DNA of 64,000 bases from Caldilineaceae bacterium (GTDB lineage: Bacteria; Chloroflexota; Anaerolineae; Caldilineales; Caldilineaceae). Where the stretch lies: NCBI GenBank assembly GCA_022827195.1, contig JAJDTL010000004.1, positions 62,001 to 126,000 of the forward strand. The letters are read 5' to 3'. Numbering within the stretch: the first letter of the stretch is position 1; each line of letters begins with the position of its first letter. The notes beneath the pieces are model-generated. The model did no database searches. It had not been told where the DNA came from and was given only the letters and a program-made list of their open reading frames with translations. The position numbers and the translations under genes were made by a program. Below are positions 60,881 to 64,000 of this stretch, one piece after another.

Positions 60881-60943
60881 TGAGCTTGGCCCCAAAAACT
60901 GGACCACAAGCTATGGTGTGTAATGGAGCAGTTCACCCATCCA
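60881..60943 (+). mobile_element. IS3-family left-end relic
   Basis: TGAGCTTGGCCCCAAAAACT, then GGACCACAAGC, then TAATGGAGCAGTTCACC, is the best-preserved copy of the left end also found at 1603 and 19353. No OrfA follows; instead the DNA passes directly into the antitoxin gene, whose stop codon lies in the relic's GTTCACC. Confidence 0.8.
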
Positions 60944-61280
60944 TCAGAGGCCTGTTTTCGACCTCTCCCACGTCGGAAAAGTTTGTAATCGCCACCTCGC
61001 CTTCGGGAAACTCGGCCACAATCTTCAGCTTCCCCCCGACTGCCTCAATGTAGGAACGAAGGCTGGAGACGTACACGTCTGCCCGCTGCTCCAGCTTGGA
61101 GACTGCGGGCTGGTTCACCTGCAACATCTCCGCCAGGTCCCGCTGCGTCAGTGCCCGCGCCCGGCGCAACTCGTGCAACGGCATCTCCGCCAGCAACTCC
61201 CTCTTCATCCCGTCGATACGTCGGCGGCGCGCCGGCGAGAACCCCTTGGTCAGCTCGCGAAATGAATTACGTCCACTCAT
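60933..61280 (-). CDS. XRE-family antitoxin (HigA-like) of type II toxin-antitoxin pair
   Basis: This 115-aa protein has a helix-turn-helix at residues about 42-70: RALTQRDLAEMLQVNQPAVS then KLEQRADVYVSSLRSYIEAV. Its ATG overlaps the stop of the toxin gene by 4 bp; this toxin-first order is typical of HigBA. The C-terminal part (GGKLKIVAEFPEGEVAITNF) is common in this group of antitoxins. The last codons and TGA come from the adjacent IS3 end relic, so the C-terminus may be altered. It should neutralise the toxin and repress the promoter. Confidence 0.85.
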   Translation of the reverse strand: MSGRNSFRELTKGFSPARRRRIDGMKRELLAEMPLHELRRARALTQRDLAEMLQVNQPAVSKLEQRADVYVSSLRSYIEAVGGKLKIVAEFPEGEVAITNFSDVGEVENRPLMDG

Positions 61281-61639
61281 TCGAGCAACCCCTCCTTTCG
61301 TAGTTCCTCCAGATGTTCGTCGTAGAGTGCATCTGCGACCGGCACGTACTCCTCGTAGAACCTGTCGTTTCCCGTTTTGTCTCCCCCAATGAGCAGTATG
61401 GACGTTCGCCTCGGGTCGAAGGCGTAAAAGACCCTCAGAGGCCTGCCACCGCTCTGTACCCGCAGCTCGGGCATTCCCCCGTAACGTGAACCTCTGATGT
61501 CCGAGGAGTAGGGATACGGCAGCCCAGGACCGTATTCCATCAACAGTCCGACTCTGGCGGCCACTGAGTCCTGCTGTCTCTCCAGGAGCGCCTGCCACCG
61601 CGCCCCAAATTCGTCCGTGTACTCGACCTCCCAAATCAT
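61277..61639 (-). CDS. RelE/HigB-type toxin (phage Gp49-like family)
   Basis: This 120-aa protein starts MIWEVEYTDEFGARWQALLE, has the long first helices of HigB-like toxins, then YSSDIRGSRYGGMPELRVQS, GGRPLRVFYAFDPRRTSILL and IGGDKTGNDRFYEEYVPVAD. The family cuts mRNA at the ribosome. Strand residues in LRVFYAFD and the GGDKTG loop are those of the DUF891/Gp49 group. It is the first gene of the pair. The start ATG lies only six bases after a perfect -10 box, so the mRNA is predicted to be leaderless. Confidence 0.88.
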   Translation of the reverse strand: MIWEVEYTDEFGARWQALLERQQDSVAARVGLLMEYGPGLPYPYSSDIRGSRYGGMPELRVQSGGRPLRVFYAFDPRRTSILLIGGDKTGNDRFYEEYVPVADALYDEHLEELRKEGLLE

Positions 61640-61645
61640 GATCGC

Positions 61646-61674
61646 ATTATATTCCTAATGGGGAATAAACACAA
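61646..61674 (-). promoter_or_regulatory. Toxin-antitoxin promoter with operator-like inverted repeat
   Basis: On the minus strand, TTGTGT (61669-61674) and TATAAT (61646-61651) are 17 bases apart. The spacer has the inverted repeat ATTCC-N6-GGAAT (61650-61665 as read on the plus strand), a likely site for antitoxin repression. Transcription would begin at about 61639, the first base of the toxin ATG. Confidence 0.75.
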
Positions 61675-61746
61675 ACATAAGCCGGTTGGTTCCGTCTGAA
61701 CCGCCCGGCCTTCCATCTGATCGTCCAACCTATCCCGCGCGCGTCG

Positions 61747-62733
61747 GGTGCTTCGGTCGGCAACGAACGCAACACGGTCAGCATCTTCGGCGCCGGTTTC
61801 ATCGAGCTTCTCGCCCGCGAGATGACGGCCGAGCTGCACGCACAGCGCGCCTCCGCGTGCGACCAGGCGATGCGTGCAGGCTGAGTCGTCACCGCGTCCC
61901 TGGCCGCAAAGGGCGTCGACTTCGGCGCGCTCACATGCCACCCCGACGGCAGCGTGGACACCTCGCACGTCGAGGGCGTCGACGCCGACCTGGTCATCCG
62001 CCCCTTTCACCAGAAGGGGGTGGTTGTCTCATTGCGCGAGTTCTCCAACAACGCGCTGCTGCATCACCACGGAATCCTGGCGGCCGAACGCGCCGACGGG
62101 AAGGCAGACCCGGACGCCGACGGCTACGCAAATGAGCTGAGCGTGGGTGATATCACCGCCCTGACCCTCTTCCAGGCCACGCTGCCCGCGCCGGTCCGGG
62201 TGGCGCCCAATACCCGGGCCGAAAGGGAGGCCGCTGCGCGCGGGTGCCTCATCTTCGACCAGATCCGCTTTTCCGACTGCCACATTCCGGCGATGCCGCT
62301 CGCCAGCCTGGAAATCGTCGAGCCGGGCCCGTTCAACCCGGCGAACAATCTGCGGCCTGAAGATGTCGGCGCGACCTACAAGGTCGACCTGTCACCCTAC
62401 ATAGCGGACTTAAGACGGGATGGCGAAGACAACTTCCTGCTCCCGGTCTACACCGACCTGAAGCGGCACGACATGGGGGAGTTTCTGAAAAACGAGGCAC
62501 TCGAACAGGCAGGCGTCCCCACGCGGTGCTGGCTGACGAGGAAGCTGTGGGGCATCGCATCGGAGCACCCGTACCTGCACCACGGACGCGCGACCCTGAT
62601 TTCGGAAGCGATCCTGGCGCACGGCGGCGAAGCGCAGGAGCAGAGAGACGCATTCGCGGAGCTGCAGCAGAGGGAACAGGCCGAGCTCCTCGAATTTCTT
62701 CTGACCCTCCGCATAGCTGCCGGCGAGAAGTAA
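61747..62733 (+). pseudogene. Di-heme oxidoreductase-like (DUF1111-type) gene, 5' truncated with in-frame TGA
   Basis: From about 61747 the frame reads GNERNTVSIFGAGFIELLAR then EMTAELHAQ. It stops at a TGA (61882-61884), then continues in the same frame with AAKGVDFGALTCHPDG, HVEGVDADLVIRPFHQKGVV, SLREFSNNALLHHHG, DPDADGYANELSVGDITALT and a C-terminal heme-domain-like stretch YLHHGRATLISEAILAHGGE. This resembles DUF1111-type di-heme oxidoreductases. The N-terminal CxxCH heme site is missing and only part of the 3' half can be translated, from the GTG at 61954 (259 aa). A broken gene is the likeliest reading. Confidence 0.7.
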
Positions 62734-63044
62734 GCGGCCTCTGGTCCCCCCCATTAGACTTAAGGCGCCACATCGCCCGGTTCACCCCGGGCATGAATTT
62801 CAAGCCAGTCAACGTGCGGTCTGCTCCCGCTCCAGCGCTGCGATGATAACCACCCTTTGCGTACTCGTCCCTGGGCGCGCCGGGTAGGGGCATACGCTGA
62901 AGCTATGCAGTCTCCAGCCTGATTCTTTGTTCAGCTGCGCCTCGAGCGAAGTTCCATTGCTGACCTCAATAACCCTGTACCTCCCTTCTGTGTTCTTGCC
63001 CGCCGTTGCTCAGCCGCCAGCTGGCGTACTACCCAACCGCGTCC
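62734..63044. other. Intergenic stretch, no gene recognised
   Basis: Only shadow frames of unlikely composition are found between the heme-protein relic and the small minus-strand frame. No repeat or RNA gene is evident. Confidence 0.45.
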
Positions 63045-63176
63045 TCACACCCAGCTCCGGTACTCCGCCTTCACCTCCACGAACTCCGCCAGATTGCGCC
63101 CCTTGCTGATCTCCCGCGCCATGCTCAGCTTGCTCCCCCCAAGCCCGGCAACATACGCCAGTTCAAAGAGCCGCAT
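63045..63176 (-). CDS. Very small hypothetical protein or C-terminal remnant
   Basis: A 43-codon frame from ATG 63176 reads MRLFELAYVAGLGGSKLSMA then REISKGRNLAEFVEVKAEYR. The composition (amphipathic helices, normal codon use) looks coding, and the sequence resembles the end of a larger enzyme more than a free small protein. A second frame just upstream (MKMAELRDAAL, with AGGAG before it) overlaps it, so a frameshifted start is possible. I cannot name a family. Confidence 0.35.
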   Translation of the reverse strand: MRLFELAYVAGLGGSKLSMAREISKGRNLAEFVEVKAEYRSWV

Positions 63177-63287
63177 CCCTCAGTTCAGCCATTTTCATCT
63201 TCTCCTCTGCACGCCCAGCCGACCTCCAGTGGCTCTGAACTCCCCCCGGAACAGAGAAGCGTCGGGTTCGGGCCTCTTGGCCTGGAC

Positions 63288-63380
63288 CCGGCGCCTGGGG
63301 CCCTCTTGCTTGCTTGCCGACCCGGTGCCACTGCTTGTCGGGCTAACATAACGAGTGGTACAAACATCGGGGGCAATTCA
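63288..63380 (-). mobile_element. IS3-family right-end relic
   Basis: Read inwards from 63380 on the minus strand, TGAATTGCCCCCGATGTTTG then TACCACTCG continues to GCAAGAGGGCC. It is a diverged copy of the right end of the miniature element at 1383-1466. It has the orientation expected for the partner of the left end at 60881, 2.5 kb away. Confidence 0.7.
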
Positions 63381-63393
63381 ATTTCCTAAACAA

Positions 63394-63422
63394 AAAGGTC
63401 ACTACGAAACGTAGCGACCTTT
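63394..63422 (-). terminator. Rho-independent terminator
   Basis: AAAGGTC-A-CTACG and CGTAG-C-GACCTTT form a 12-bp stem with one mismatch and an AAA loop. On the minus strand it is followed by TTTTTG and lies 76 bp after the Cache-protein stop at 63498. Confidence 0.8.
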
Positions 63423-63497
63423 GTTACTTGACACTCGGACAGATCACGTTAACCTGCATTCCCTGTCAGCCGCCGCCCCTCACGACAAGGGGAGTAG

Positions 63498-64000
63498 CTA
63501 ATTCCCATTCAGGTAGAAACCTGAATTGACGATGATGTTGAAAGGGACTGTGCCTCCGTCCGGCAATGGGATCTGAGCCGTAAAGATACGTGCGTAGCCT
63601 ACCTTGGGGATGTCGGCGCTGTCGGAGTCGTCGGCGGGATTGTCGAAATGATACGTCCAGAAACCGCCTTCCGGGCCGCTTTCTGCCGCTGCGATCAGTT
63701 GGTCCACGATCAGCTCTCCGGTCACAACGTCGCGCGAGATTCCTCCTCGTCGCAGTTCAAATCGATTCGGAAATGCGCCGTGAAACATGATCTGCCTGCT
63801 GGTTATGTCCATCGCGGCAATATAGATGGACCCGTCTCTCCAGGGCCCGTTCGGGTCCCGGAGGGCGACCCGGGCTTTCGAGAGCGCGGCCAGGTCGCCG
63901 GACTCCAGGAGCTCAACCAGGTACGCCCCCGCGGCGGTGACGAACTCCTTCAAGGTTTCCCGGTCAACCACGTGGCTGGCCGTAATGGGCGGGTCGCCGT
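63498..64000 (-). CDS. Cache-domain protein, 3' part (5' end outside window)
   Basis: The frame is open to the right edge of the window (PPITASHVVDRETLKEF precedes the first in-window GTG at 63971), so the gene continues beyond it. The visible part is a small-molecule-binding Cache domain: LKEFVTAAGAYLVELLESGD, GPWRDGSIYIAAMDITSRQI, MFHGAFPNRFELRRG and GGFWTYHFDNPADDSDSA then KVGYARIFTAQ, ending FNIIVNSGFYLNGN. Cache domains are extracytoplasmic ligand sensors. The C-terminus stops soon after the domain, so no signalling domain follows; this may be a solitary or tandem Cache protein. Confidence 0.75.
   Translation of the reverse strand, partial: GDPPITASHVVDRETLKEFVTAAGAYLVELLESGDLAALSKARVALRDPNGPWRDGSIYIAAMDITSRQIMFHGAFPNRFELRRGGISRDVVTGELIVDQLIAAAESGPEGGFWTYHFDNPADDSDSADIPKVGYARIFTAQIPLPDGGTVPFNIIVNSGFYLNGN

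Noticed and set aside
61882..61884. TGA as a selenocysteine codon in the heme-protein frame
   Set aside because: No SECIS-like hairpin was evident, the family does not use selenocysteine there, and the gene also lacks its N-terminus.

Overview
The window reads as a GC-rich bacterial chromosome with a patchy AT-richer accessory part. The gene content points to Chloroflexota, most likely a Caldilineales/Caldilineaceae-type lineage. The evidence is a sugar ABC operon carrying an NHL-repeat/Yip1 membrane protein and a DUF5696-like protein, a row of phytanoyl-CoA dioxygenase (PhyH) paralogs, an R3H/SpoIIIAA-like ATPase next to tmk and a c-di-AMP receptor gene, and secreted SH3b proteins with Thr/Pro-rich linkers. 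This assignment is inferred from gene content; no rRNA or tRNA gene was seen.

Layout. (1) 1-1603: 3' end of a class I fructose-bisphosphate aldolase, a frameshifted DinB-like gene, and a 221-bp IS3-type miniature element whose end supplies the DinB stop codon. (2) 1612-19093: a dense defence island. It holds an OLD/RloA-like ATPase with a TOPRIM-like partner, and a second ATPase with a PD-(D/E)xK-like nuclease. Divergent from that pair is a 1282-aa protein with a nuclease-like N-terminus and a STAND-like body lacking a visible P-loop. A membrane pentapeptide-repeat protein and a type I restriction-modification operon (hsdR, hsdS, hsdM) follow; the operon has a HEPN protein, a nuclease-like protein of unknown role and a Fic/Doc remnant between its subunit genes. 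(3) 19246-21417: relics (a duplicated gene start cut by an IS3 end, an antisense helicase fragment, a palindromic repeat block) and an SH3b protein with an in-frame amber codon. (4) 21498-40392: a minus-strand carbohydrate region with a VOC protein, a sugar isomerase/epimerase-like protein, two GH127-like glycosidases, two ABC permeases, DUF5696-like and NHL/Yip1 proteins, a solute-binding protein interrupted by TAG, and five PhyH oxygenases. (5) 41046-57810: mostly ordinary genes (GNAT-like, R3H ATPase, tmk, c-di-AMP receptor, FmdB, gmk, rhomboid, Hdr-like Fe-S oxidoreductase, MFS, sucrase/ferredoxin-like, glucose/sorbosone dehydrogenase lipoprotein, iron-binding lipoprotein, Mrp, FAD oxidoreductase). 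(6) 57909-64000: a metallo-beta-lactamase-fold hydrolase, an IS5-type element that truncates an SH3/metallopeptidase gene, a 2.5-kb interval bounded by the two ends of the same IS3 family and holding a HigBA-like toxin-antitoxin pair, and the 3' end of a Cache-domain protein.

How the parts may work together. The island genes mostly pair an ATPase sensor or motor with a nuclease or RNase-like effector, as in known phage-defence systems. The carbohydrate region looks like uptake (binding protein and two permeases), cleavage (two (alpha/alpha)6-barrel glycosidases), isomerisation and oxidative modification (PhyH enzymes) of a sugar-containing substrate. The tmk and c-di-AMP receptor genes form the usual compact pair. 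Functions are deduced from motifs and family resemblance by eye, without database searches.
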